Positions 14,901 through 22,399 of a stretch of 25,432 bases of DNA are shown here, piece after piece. Made by a program: the position numbers and the translations under genes. A model generated the notes under the pieces. It ran no database searches. It was not told where the DNA came from and saw only the letters and a program-made list of their open reading frames with translations. Position 1 is the stretch's first letter; the number at the start of each line of letters is the position of its first letter. The stretch spans positions 1-25,432 of the forward strand of contig CAZWPF010000038.1 in assembly GCA_964636205.1 (NCBI GenBank). Direction: 5' to 3'. This DNA comes from JBEBVQ01 sp964636205. GTDB lineage: Bacteria; Bacteroidota; Bacteroidia; Chitinophagales; Chitinophagaceae.

Positions 14901-17900
14901 CCACTTCCTGATAGGGAATAAACACCGGTAGTCCCTGATTATTTCTGGAAATCTTCACATTTACCAGATCGTCCAGCTTCAGATCCAAGCGATTTCTTTC
15001 CGGCCAGATACTTTCCGCATCGCTAGTTCCGGGAAGGGTAATTTCCAAAGGAATCCGATACTCATAATAGTTGTTGATAAAATCACTACCGATGCGAACA
15101 ATGGCGTATAATTCTCCATCGTTAACAGCCGGTTGGCCCACTTGAGATTCAGCGTGGATAAACATACGCATCCGATCAAACTGGCGCATATCGACATTTA
15201 CCTCTTTGAAGACGGCTCTGGCGTCACCGTCTTTAAGGGCGCAAACTTGGAGCGACAGTGCCTGTTCGTTCATCTGAATATTTTGCCCGCTCGATACGGC
15301 AGCCAATTGACGGTTTACTCCCGGAGGAATCACGTAGGGAACGGGTTCTCTACGACTATTCTCCTCGACGCTTACAGAAGCTACTGTCACGTTGGTTTGC
15401 TGCATATCATCGTCCGGGATATTTTCACCAGGATGCTGCATGGAGTATAAGTACTGACGCCATTGGTTACGGCCTAATTCCAGACGAGCAAATCTGAGGA
15501 TAGTGCTGTCTTCAAATCCGTTTAAGAACAACCGGATAAATCGGATCGAACGGAAATCTGAGATGTTTCCGATACGTTGTGTGTATTCGCGGATGGGAAT
15601 CTTAAATTGGTACCAGGTCTCATCAGCAAATTCCCCGTTGGGAAGCTTAACTTGACTTACTTGTTTATTGATAATATAGTTTTGACCTACTTCCATATTT
15701 GGTTTCAGATCAATACGATATTGGTAATAATCTTCAGAAGTATTCAGCGTATTATCTCTGTTGATATCTTCTGACTCCGGAAGGTTGGTGGATGCAGATG
15801 AGTATCCTGAGTTTTCTTCGGTTGCCGGAGAGTTGCCTTGAGGGTTGTTGAAGTATTTATACCTTTCGAGAATACTTGCGTTTCTTTGATCGTAGTCTTC
15901 CCCTCTAAAGTATTTATAGTCATCAGAAGCCGGGTCTTCTCTGAGTTGTTGCAGAATATTTTGGTTGGTTATTATTCCACTGGCGCGGCTAAGGAAATCG
16001 CTATATTTAGTTCTTTCCTCAGTGTTATCCATCCCATCATATCCGACATCTTGCACAGCTCTGGCTGCGGGATCGGATTCAAAAGCTCTCGTGACTTGTT
16101 GCTGGAAGAGCGGTTGGTATCCCCACTGACTTTGAGTGAGCTTAGCAGGGTCTTTAGGATAAGTGATCCCATTCTCAAAGAACATCAAATTATCCTTCAG
16201 CACATCTTCCGAGACATTACCCAAGTTGATATAAAGTGCCCCCCCGTTGGAAGTTTGGTTGGCAAGGAATGGATCCATTACCCAGAATTCGATAAATTCC
16301 ACATTGGAAGCTTCAAAATCAGAGTAATCGATAGGTCTTTGGATACCGGCCCATCGTTGTTGCGGATCGGTGAATTTACCGGTCGTTGGATCTATATTAT
16401 TCAGGTCAAAGTTGTATGGACCTCTATCTGATGGGAAGAATGCAAGGTCGAGCGTGCTGAGTGCGTTTTGGAACGTACTCAAATCTTTATTCGGGAATAC
16501 ATCTTGTTGTTGTACCAAGCGAATATAGTGCTGATTTGGATCCTCCTTGATATAGCCGGGGATGCCACCGACCGGATCCACCAGAGTGGGCTCGATAAAA
16601 TACCATGCTAATCTGGATCTGTTCCGGTTGTATTCCAGATTTTTGTCATCGGTAGCTTCGGGGAATAATACGTTCCCGTTGGGCCCCAGTGCACCTGCAG
16701 GAGTAGAAGCCAGTGTCCAGGAGACTGCCGGGAATTTTAGATCGTATGCGCTTCGGGTACCTTCGAAATCATCGATATATACGGCTCCTTCAGGATCGAG
16801 GGCGTTGATCTGACTGGGGTGACCGGGCAAGAGTGTCGCTCCTTCAGCAGAGACACTGATCAATGATGGTGCCGTTGTGGAATAAACCGGTAATTTATCC
16901 AATAGGCGAGTAAGACCGGGGAATTCAGACTGGTAATTACCATCTAATCCGATAACGGTATTCTTAATAGGGTCTTCACCGAATGTAGTTTTTTGAGTAA
17001 ACGGACGTTCCGTCAGTCTCATGAAGGTACTACCCACAACTAATTTGTCGTTCACGAAATAGTCCAGGCGTGCCCCCATGAAATTCTGTTGCTGGAATCC
17101 GAAGGTTGCGTTGTCTTCGTATTGTACGTTGATAGGAATCCCTGAAGCGAGGATCCCTGCATTTAGAATTTTTAGTCTACCTAAACCATAGTCGATTTGA
17201 TAGTCCTGGTTTTCTATCAGTTGCTGTCCACCTGCCGTAACCACTACTGATCCCTGTGGTATATTGAAACCACCCAGGAATATTTCCGATGAGGAGGATG
17301 ATTTATAGGTACCGCGCATGATGAACCTGTTGTATTGTTGGAACTGGCGCGCGATAGTTTTGGTGGAATCGTAAAGAATATGATAGAGATATTTTCTTTC
17401 CAATAAGGGGTCTCCTCCCAATGCGGGAGCCAGATCGTTGCCGAAAGGTTCCAGTACCGGGAAGATGATTTTACCTTGTTGAACATTGACGGTGATACCA
17501 TCGACAAAGTCGAAAATACCATCGGGAGCCGGATCGTTTTGTACGTTCAGGCGGTCGAGGTTTAGTAAGGTTATAAGTGGCACCCCTGCATTAGGCCCGT
17601 CGGGTAGATATCTTTTCTCTCCACCACCTGGATCCTGGTACAGGACGTTAAGTCTAAATTCTTCTTTTGAGATACCCATACCCCCCAGCGAGTAGATGTT
17701 TTTCATCATCAGATTCCAGATGGGCAGGGTAGGTCTTGGCGAAGTGCTTTTCAGCAACTTCATGAACATCACTTTCTGGTTGGTGCTATCGGGTGGCAGA
17801 TCTTCGGCAAATTCACCGACTTGATAAACTTTTCCGTTGTAGGTGTATTGGTATGCGACTGCCAACACATCGTCCGGATTCATGGAGTAGTTGAGTGAAA

Positions 17901-19254
17901 TATAGCCCAGTGTTTGGTTGACGCTATATTCGGAAGGGTTTAACTTTCTAGCTGTTACCGGCTCGAAATCTTGGGTTTGCTGAAGTCCTAAAGCCCTTGC
18001 GATACCCTGTGTCTGACCTTGAGTACGACTTTGCGGGTTTTGTAATAATCGATCGTAAAGGAAGTTACTTCTGTTATCCGGATAGGTGGGGCCGTTAGGG
18101 TTTCTCAGTGGATCGTAAAAGGGAGTGTGTTCACCGAGATCCATAAAGGCTACGATATTACGTACTCCGTCAACTGCGCCGGTTCTATTGGTTACCCAAA
18201 CTTCGATTTTGTTGATATTGACCAGCGAACTCATCAAGGGATAGTTGGCCAGTGCCTGGTTGTAATTATCTCTGAAATAATGCCCTAACAAAAAGTGTCT
18301 GTTTTCTTCGTATTCATCAGCTTTGATGGCAAACTGCTGAGTCTGTCCGCCACCTTGCACGGTCATACTTTTTCTTTGGGAGCGTTGTTGTGAAACTACC
18401 CCGGTTACCCATAGTTTACCAAACTGCAATTGTGTTTTGGCTCCGAATAGAGATTGGACACCACTTATAAGAGAACTTTTCAATGGGAAGCCCACATTTC
18501 CCAATTCTATTTTTTTAATTATTTCATCTTCCTTCCCTGTGTACTCCAGTTTTTGCATATTCTGGTAGTCGAAGGTAGCTCTGGTATTGTTGCTGATATT
18601 GAATTTCAGTTTATCCCCTACTGTAGCCAGCAGGTTGATATTCATTTGCATATCAAAATCGAACACCCCATATTTTTGGGCTCTCTGTACCAGCGTAGGG
18701 TTTTTGATATTTTGCCAGTTTCCACCAACGGTAACGTCTACATTTCCTTGTGGTTTCACGCTGATGGCGGTACCCCCGAATATTCTGTCGAAGATGCCGT
18801 CCTTGTACATGGTGGGTAGTTCGGGTTTGCCTCCAAACAGACTTAATGCGTCCATTCTGCGTTGCCAGTACCGTTCTTCGTCTTTGGCGCTGCGATATTT
18901 TAGATATTCCTCAAGTGTGAGGAAGGATGGATTTCTGAAATAGTCGTTACCGATTTTTTCCGTCAGGTAGTACCGACCGGTTTCCGGGTCGTAATTAATA
19001 TCTCTGTCGAGATTTTTTGGATCATCGAGATCGATTGATTTGGGCAGTTGGTCATCTAGCACCGGATCGCCTGTGCGGTCGTATATAGGAAACTTCATTT
19101 CGGGATCCCGGGCAGTACGAGGCGTGTCCGGCTGGGGATCCGGACTATCGTAGCCACCAGGACTCTCAAAATCGCGTGCCATTACATTGCCTATAGCAAT
19201 GGCCAATGTGATGGCTAAAAGGATTTTGTACCCGAAAAAACTCTTTCCCTTCAA
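11905..19254 (-). CDS. sprA: SprA (Sov), outer-membrane translocon of the type IX secretion system
   Basis: The 2449-residue protein matches SprA of gliding and secreting Bacteroidota in size and sequence. SprA is the very large outer-membrane barrel through which type IX substrates leave the periplasm. A signal peptide is clear (KILLAITLAIAIGNVMA). Long runs of alternating barrel strands cover most of the protein, beginning with TAISVKPQGNVDVTVGGNW, and it ends in the aromatic strand GLTLRFIFAQ. A Pro/Lys-rich, highly charged linker with coiled-coil character lies at about residues 1890-1970 (KARIKAEKAKLKAEKKAAR). The start is unusual: the codon before the signal peptide is TTG (19254-19252), an in-frame TGA stands three codons upstream, and the first in-frame ATG (about residue 25) would delete the signal peptide. 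The gene follows ruvA after 24 bases, so the two are probably co-transcribed. Confidence 0.95.
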   Translation of the reverse strand: MKGKSFFGYKILLAITLAIAIGNVMARDFESPGGYDSPDPQPDTPRTARDPEMKFPIYDRTGDPVLDDQLPKSIDLDDPKNLDRDINYDPETGRYYLTEKIGNDYFRNPSFLTLEEYLKYRSAKDEERYWQRRMDALSLFGGKPELPTMYKDGIFDRIFGGTAISVKPQGNVDVTVGGNWQNIKNPTLVQRAQKYGVFDFDMQMNINLLATVGDKLKFNISNNTRATFDYQNMQKLEYTGKEDEIIKKIELGNVGFPLKSSLISGVQSLFGAKTQLQFGKLWVTGVVSQQRSQRKSMTVQGGGQTQQFAIKADEYEENRHFLLGHYFRDNYNQALANYPLMSSLVNINKIEVWVTNRTGAVDGVRNIVAFMDLGEHTPFYDPLRNPNGPTYPDNRSNFLYDRLLQNPQSRTQGQTQGIARALGLQQTQDFEPVTARKLNPSEYSVNQTLGYISLNYSMNPDDVLAVAYQYTYNGKVYQVGEFAEDLPPDSTNQKVMFMKLLKSTSPRPTLPIWNLMMKNIYSLGGMGISKEEFRLNVLYQDPGGGEKRYLPDGPNAGVPLITLLNLDRLNVQNDPAPDGIFDFVDGITVNVQQGKIIFPVLEPFGNDLAPALGGDPLLERKYLYHILYDSTKTIARQFQQYNRFIMRGTYKSSSSSEIFLGGFNIPQGSVVVTAGGQQLIENQDYQIDYGLGRLKILNAGILASGIPINVQYEDNATFGFQQQNFMGARLDYFVNDKLVVGSTFMRLTERPFTQKTTFGEDPIKNTVIGLDGNYQSEFPGLTRLLDKLPVYSTTAPSLISVSAEGATLLPGHPSQINALDPEGAVYIDDFEGTRSAYDLKFPAVSWTLASTPAGALGPNGNVLFPEATDDKNLEYNRNRSRLAWYFIEPTLVDPVGGIPGYIKEDPNQHYIRLVQQQDVFPNKDLSTFQNALSTLDLAFFPSDRGPYNFDLNNIDPTTGKFTDPQQRWAGIQRPIDYSDFEASNVEFIEFWVMDPFLANQTSNGGALYINLGNVSEDVLKDNLMFFENGITYPKDPAKLTQSQWGYQPLFQQQVTRAFESDPAARAVQDVGYDGMDNTEERTKYSDFLSRASGIITNQNILQQLREDPASDDYKYFRGEDYDQRNASILERYKYFNNPQGNSPATEENSGYSSASTNLPESEDINRDNTLNTSEDYYQYRIDLKPNMEVGQNYIINKQVSQVKLPNGEFADETWYQFKIPIREYTQRIGNISDFRSIRFIRLFLNGFEDSTILRFARLELGRNQWRQYLYSMQHPGENIPDDDMQQTNVTVASVSVEENSRREPVPYVIPPGVNRQLAAVSSGQNIQMNEQALSLQVCALKDGDARAVFKEVNVDMRQFDRMRMFIHAESQVGQPAVNDGELYAIVRIGSDFINNYYEYRIPLEITLPGTSDAESIWPERNRLDLKLDDLVNVKISRNNQGLPVFIPYQEVDEKGNTILVVGNPNLGDAKTVMLGVLNPKKTSSTPFDDGLPKCVEVWFNEMRMTGLNEKPGYAATGSINLQLADLGNLRLAGSMHTLGYGNIDQKLNERHRDNYNQFDASTNLNLGKFAPRTWGLQLPVFVGYSEGISNPQYNPYDLDVKLADQLKASRDRDQRDSLKQIAQDFTSITSFNLTNVRILGNPDKPQANLKPWSVQNFDLTYAYNKQHKRNPLLEKDDLTNQKIGLGYTYNIRSKPLEPFKTLVKSKSKWVAPIKDFNLNLLPANFTFRTELNRIVNETQVRNIDGSEYKIPATFYKDFTWMRSYNLRWELTRSLSFDYNATNQSRIDEPYGLIDTREKRDTLWDRLGSFGRNTMFTQGFNASYTLPLQKLPATDWTNLRMSYGATYTWTGASRLAYDLGNTIGNTQTQQINGELNFVQLYNKQRWLRAVNQPKAINLKNKPPETKPKTPSPVAALDKNLIIINEDTLNLNDFTDTQIDSLREIQLIQEKARIKAEKAKLKAEKKAARTLRRNTTPRVDDLARFGGRLLTMLKRLTFNFTQNAGTMLPGYMDSTRFMGINNYSGQPGVPFVYGYQPGRDWLESKAAANKLSRDSLFNAQFQQQYAQNIAINAMVEPFKDLRIDLTLTRSFTKAYNELFKDTGVGVFQHLNPYETGSFNVSFIGIKTLFQPGGANSGTYNEFLQNRYIISRRLGEGNPYSRGIPDPNDPNYAKGYTGYSQDVLIPSFIAAYAGRDPNEIPLVNNEPANGVRNNPFKYLKPLPNWRITYNGLSKLPAFTPIFNNLVVNHAYTGSLSMNSFISTLFYDDVYLLGFPSFIDSNSGNYIPFFQVPNITMSEQFSPLIGFDAAFKNNITSRFEFRKNRTVSLSMVDFQVSETRSTEFVIGGGYRVRGIDLPFPIFGIRRLNNDLNVKVDVGVRDDKTSNNYLAQDIEITTRGQKVITISPSVDYIVSDKLTLRLFYDRRQSIPYTTQSFPMITTRAGLTLRFIFAQ

Positions 19255-19278
19255 AGTTTGTCAAAAATATTTAGCATA

Positions 19279-19875
19279 TCACAACATGCGCAATGCCTGC
19301 TTTATCAATTCTTCCACGGTAAGTGCAGATGGGTCTTGTGCTCCAAGCGCACTCTGAGCTTTTTTAATTGCAGATTCTGCGACCGGTCTGCCAATGCCCA
19401 GATTGACCAAAGCATTTAACGCATCATCTGCTATTGTATTGTGTTCTCGCGTTATTATTACACCATCTGTTTTTCCAGGTATTAATTTGCCTTTTAATTC
19501 GAGTAAAATTCTCTGAGCGGTTTTAGCGCCGATGCCTTTTACTTTTTCTAGGCTCTTAGCGTCTTCCTGTGCGATGATCCGTTCCAATTCCTCAGGTGTC
19601 AATGAAGAGAGAATAATTCTTGCTGTTGCAGCACCGACACCGGAGATCCCCAGAAGCAGTCGAAAGGTATTTCTTTCGTGTTCGTCGGCAAACCCATATA
19701 ATACCCAAGCGTCTTCTCTGATTTGTAGATGTGTGTACAGTCGGCATTGGTCGAGCGACTGGATACGGCTAAAGGTTTGTAATGTAATATTAACCTCATA
19801 GCCGACGCCATTTACACAAAGATAGATTAGCGACGGAGATTTATAGGCGAGTGTTCCTTCCAGATAAGCAAACAT
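19279..19875 (-). CDS. ruvA: Holliday junction branch migration protein RuvA
   Basis: The 198-residue protein has the normal RuvA length and all three domains: an N-terminal OB fold starting MFAYLEGTL with NGVGYEVNI (residues 22-30), two helix-hairpin-helix motifs (LLGISGVGAATARIIL at 74-89 and VKGIGAKTAQRILLELKGKL at 112-131), and the C-terminal RuvB-binding domain (DDALNALVNLGIG.PVAESAIKKA). RuvA tetramers hold four-way DNA junctions for the RuvB motor; ruvB is not in this window. The gene precedes sprA by 24 bases, so it likely leads a two-gene transcript that mixes DNA repair and secretion. No convincing TAnnTTTG promoter was found upstream. A 12-bp palindrome lies 6 bases before the start codon. 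Confidence 0.97.
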   Translation of the reverse strand: MFAYLEGTLAYKSPSLIYLCVNGVGYEVNITLQTFSRIQSLDQCRLYTHLQIREDAWVLYGFADEHERNTFRLLLGISGVGAATARIILSSLTPEELERIIAQEDAKSLEKVKGIGAKTAQRILLELKGKLIPGKTDGVIITREHNTIADDALNALVNLGIGRPVAESAIKKAQSALGAQDPSALTVEELIKQALRML

Positions 19876-19881
19876 GTCAAT

Positions 19882-19893
19882 TAATTCGAATTA
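19882..19893. repeat. 12-bp palindrome just upstream of ruvA
   Basis: TAATTCGAATTA is a perfect palindrome 6 bases from the ruvA start codon. A short palindrome in AT-rich DNA can arise by chance. Its position would suit an operator. Confidence 0.35.
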
Positions 19894-19985
19894 TCGGTAA
19901 TGGCACGTATTTGAGCCGAGTCTTCACTTTCCCTAAATTGGTGAAAAAATGGAAGATACCCAAGTATTGGAGGATTGTTTTAAAA

Positions 19986-20015
19986 GTAAAGAGCGGTATG
20001 ATTGCACACCGCTCT
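19986..20015 (-). terminator. Terminator of the PorG-like barrel gene
   Basis: AGAGCGGT (19990-19997) and ACCGCTCT (20008-20015) form a perfect 8-bp stem with a 10-base loop. Read on the minus strand it is followed by TTACTTTTAAAA, an adequate T-rich tail. It lies about 70 bases past the stop of the gene at 20083-21045. Confidence 0.7.
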
Positions 20016-20082
20016 GAGAATCAGATAATCCGGATGCCCTCAAACTCAGTCGGGGCACAGGGTTTATCATTCCTATTTATTT

Positions 20083-21045
20083 TTACCACCAGTAATCAGC
20101 TTTTCTTCTGATCTTATAGCACAAAGTAATTGAAATGGTTGAATAGCCGTCATTCACTGCGCTATTCCCTCTGACATCTCCGTTATAATGGGAGATGCTT
20201 GGGTCTACCAACCATGATTTATCATGCAAATTACTAGCATGCGTAGCATTGGCCGGCGTGAGATTAGCTTCGAAATATCCGGGATCGACGTAATTTCCAC
20301 TAACTCCATCAAGATAGTCAAAGAAAGTCATACGATAGAGGTATTCGATACCTAGGCTCAGTTGATAACCAACGTCCCAACGAACGCCGATGCCGAGCGG
20401 TGCACTCATTTGCCATAACTCATAACGTTCCGGAGCACCGTCGAACTTAAATCCTTGTCCTTCGAGATGCAGATCGTTTATTTTCGTCCATTTTCCACCA
20501 CCTTCTTTGTCGCGGAAATAATGCTCGCTGGTAGGTTTAAAATGGAAGCCCCCAATACCGGCAAGAAAATATGGTTGAAATCTGTTACCAGCGAGTTTTC
20601 CCTCGAGGTTAAACAAACGCAAAGGAGTTAATTCCAATAATAAGTGACCTTCCCAGATATTGGTTTTGATATCCAGGTTACGGATATAACGTTGGTAATA
20701 ATCGTCTTTAATTGAAGTCGCTTTTTCGAAGCCTTTTTCATTCCAATTATCATTAGCGTATAAGGTTCCGTAATTGACGCCCATACGAACAGCTATCGAC
20801 GGATGGAATGAATACCTCGCAAAAATTCCTCCCATGAAATGGGGTTTATCGAAATATTTCCCATTAAAATAGTGATCCTTAATGCTTTTGGTTCCAACAT
20901 CACCCCATAAATCGGCTAAACCGAAATTCACTCCTAAGCCCCATCCCGGGGGTTCTACAAATAGCGGACTTTGGGCTTTAACGGGTACGACTGCAATTGC
21001 GCCAAAACATAGAGTCAAAATGCTGCTGCGCATTCTATTTAGCAT
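20083..21045 (-). CDS. Outer-membrane beta-barrel protein, DUF6089/PorG-like
   Basis: The 320-residue protein has a signal peptide (MRSSILTLCFGAIAVVPVKAQ) and a small-barrel pattern: GLGVNFGLADLWGDVG, GGIFARYSFHPSIAVRMGVNYG, HLLLELTPLRLFNLEG, FQPYFLAGIGGFHF, GIGVRWDVGYQLSLGIEYLYRMTFFDYLDGVSGNY, and a closing strand near TISITLCYKI. This order resembles the DUF6089 family, which to my recollection includes the type IX secretion component PorG; the match is from memory and needs a profile search. If correct, it gives a second machine part close to sprA. The ATG at 21045 is preferred; GTG at 21051 is in frame two codons earlier and ATG 21033 four codons later, and all keep the signal peptide. 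The basic C-terminal tail RRKADYWW is unusual for a barrel end. Confidence 0.65.
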   Translation of the reverse strand: MLNRMRSSILTLCFGAIAVVPVKAQSPLFVEPPGWGLGVNFGLADLWGDVGTKSIKDHYFNGKYFDKPHFMGGIFARYSFHPSIAVRMGVNYGTLYANDNWNEKGFEKATSIKDDYYQRYIRNLDIKTNIWEGHLLLELTPLRLFNLEGKLAGNRFQPYFLAGIGGFHFKPTSEHYFRDKEGGGKWTKINDLHLEGQGFKFDGAPERYELWQMSAPLGIGVRWDVGYQLSLGIEYLYRMTFFDYLDGVSGNYVDPGYFEANLTPANATHASNLHDKSWLVDPSISHYNGDVRGNSAVNDGYSTISITLCYKIRRKADYWW

Positions 21046-21201
21046 GTGCACAAAATTTAGCGTACAAGATATAAATATTTTTGTTTAGCAGGAAATATTC
21101 TATTCTTTTTTTGGTTTTACTGCAAAATGAGTTGCGCTATGAGCCTTAATTAGGTGCGGCGGACTCAATTATTTAGAAAAATACTATATATTAGGACTGG
21201 G

Positions 21202-21909
21202 CTAATCTATCGGCATTTGCACTTCGGGGACGTTAGTGTTCATTCCTTTTGCGGCTGTAACTCTCCTTACTTTATGTGCGCTTAGTGGTCCGTTATAGGG
21301 CACCATCAGGGATTCGATGTATTCCCGACTATCGGCCTGTAGCCACTGTTCTCGTTGGTTTTCACCGATAATCAGGGGCATTCTTTTTTTTACATTATGA
21401 ATCTCCGCCATCATGGGTGTAGCATCGGTAGTTATAATACTAAAACTGGGATAATGTTCTCCTGTAGACTGGTCGGTCCATGGCGCATAGACTATTCCCA
21501 GGGTGAAAATTTTTTTATCGGGTTGGTAGATGAAATAGTTTTCCGTTTCTTTTTGATAATCCGGTTGATGTGGCTCAAAGAAGCCTTCTACCCAGAGGAG
21601 CCCCCGATATTTTTGGATATATGGCTTGTAGCTTGCTGTATTGAAAATTTTGGTCGAATCGGCGTTGAGGGTGTTAGCGTATTTTTTCCCTTCTTCCTCT
21701 GTTTTAACCCAATGAGGTAATAGCTTCCATCGTGCCAACTGAATTTTATCAGGGGCAATATTTAGTGAAACAGGTAAGAAGGGCCGTTCAAATCCGGAGA
21801 TATGATAATAATGAGTATAGTCTTCCGAATCAAAGTCAAGGACCAGTCCCAGTTCTTTCGCGGTCAGTTCTAATTTTTCTTTATTGGGGGATGCAGAATT
21901 ATAGCACAT
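21202..21909 (-). CDS. SOS response-associated peptidase (SRAP; YedK/HMCES family)
   Basis: The 235-residue protein is an SRAP-family member. This family covalently traps abasic sites in single-stranded DNA through the N-terminal cysteine and so protects them during replication. Expected active-site positions are present: Cys2 directly after Met (MCYN), which becomes the N-terminus after Met removal; Asn82 in LNADSTKIFNTASYKP; Glu112 in WVEGFFEPH, the equivalent of the usual GFYEW; and His171 in HNVKKRMPLII. ILKYAPW-like context is replaced by LGIVYAPWTD followed by SFSIITTDATPMMAEIH, typical of the family core. The start is fixed by Cys2. The gene stands alone, with an 8-bp inverted repeat 10 bases before its start codon, so damage-linked control is possible but not shown. 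Confidence 0.93.
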   Translation of the reverse strand: MCYNSASPNKEKLELTAKELGLVLDFDSEDYTHYYHISGFERPFLPVSLNIAPDKIQLARWKLLPHWVKTEEEGKKYANTLNADSTKIFNTASYKPYIQKYRGLLWVEGFFEPHQPDYQKETENYFIYQPDKKIFTLGIVYAPWTDQSTGEHYPSFSIITTDATPMMAEIHNVKKRMPLIIGENQREQWLQADSREYIESLMVPYNGPLSAHKVRRVTAAKGMNTNVPEVQMPID

Positions 21910-21918
21910 ATATATGGT

Positions 21919-21940
21919 AATTAATCCCTGGTGATTAATT
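21919..21940. repeat. Inverted repeat upstream of the SRAP gene, possible operator
   Basis: AATTAATC and GATTAATT form a perfect 8-bp inverted repeat around the 6-base spacer CCTGGT. It ends 10 bases from the SRAP start codon. No T-run follows. The dyad symmetry and position suit a repressor site. A TAATTTTC hexamer-like -7 candidate (21953-21946, minus strand) lies just upstream of it. Confidence 0.45.
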
Positions 21941-21953
21941 TATTCGAAAATTA

Positions 21954-22178
21954 AGCTGACTCCATTTAATAGAGTAGTTGTTTGTCGTTTTATTTCGGGT
22001 AGAATGCCTAAAAGCCCCCTAAAAATAAAAGTGGCAAATAGTGTTGTATTGTAAATTTAAAATAAATGGATTGTTTTTAAAGAAAACCGGGATTTAGATG
22101 AAGCCGGGAGTAATACTCAGTAGAAAAAGAAAACTGGGAAAGTTCGGATTTTAAAGTGATGTTGTTTTGATTAGCAAA
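21954..22178. other. AT-rich stretch without a recognised gene
   Basis: This stretch between the SRAP gene and the tRNA-Gln terminator has many stop codons in all frames and scattered A and T runs. I see no open reading frame with coding character, no strong hairpin and no exact TAnnTTTG element. Confidence 0.6.
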
Positions 22179-22180
22179 AG

Positions 22181-22199
22181 AAAAACCGCATCTGTTGCG
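22181..22199 (-). terminator. Weak terminator downstream of tRNA-Gln
   Basis: On the minus strand CGCA-ACAGA-TGCG forms a 4-bp hairpin followed by GGTTTTTCTTTT. It starts about 20 bases past the tRNA 3' end. The stem is short, but position and T-run fit a terminator. Confidence 0.4.
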
Positions 22200-22218
22200 C
22201 GTTGCAGCATGTGTGGTG

Positions 22219-22290
22219 CAGTTCTGTCTGGATTCGAACCAGGATCTTCAGAGCCAGAATCTGACATGGTAACCGTTACACTACAGAACT
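22219..22290 (-). tRNA. tRNA-Gln (anticodon CTG)
   Basis: The cloverleaf reads from 22290 to 22219. Acceptor arms AGTTCTG and CAGAACT pair over all 7 bp, followed by discriminator G, which suits glutamine identity. T8, A9 and G10 are in place. The anticodon stem TCAGA/TCTGA closes the loop TTCTGGC, giving anticodon CTG (22257-22255). The T arm CCTGG-TTCGAAT-CCAGA has one mismatch at its base. The 3' CCA is not encoded. The anticodon reads only CAG; CAA codons need a second glutamine tRNA (TTG) elsewhere. Confidence 0.93.
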
Positions 22291-22372
22291 GGGTAAGATG
22301 CTTTTGCAATAATAAAACATGGAAATAAAAATCTAGTTTTCTCACTAAAACCTGTCAATCAAAATAAATTGA

Positions 22373-22380
22373 TATTTTTG
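22373..22380 (+). promoter_or_regulatory. -7 promoter element for the DUF5606 gene
   Basis: TATTTTTG matches TAnnTTTG exactly, 19 bases before the start codon. No convincing -33 box is visible. The transcript would have a leader of only about 12 bases. Confidence 0.5.
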
Positions 22381-22399
22381 CTTCCTTTCAAAGAGAAAT

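Noticed and set aside
15838..16431. A 197-residue plus-strand open frame inside sprA
   Set aside because: It is fully antisense to clear sprA coding sequence, has no plausible start context and no recognised family.
19851..20111. An 86-residue plus-strand open frame across the ruvA upstream region
   Set aside because: It overlaps the ruvA 5' end, contains the minus-strand terminator hairpin, shows no recognisable domain, and its C-terminus runs into the barrel gene on the other strand.
22151..22345. A 64-residue minus-strand open frame
   Set aside because: It covers the whole tRNA-Gln; a read-through of an RNA gene, not a protein.
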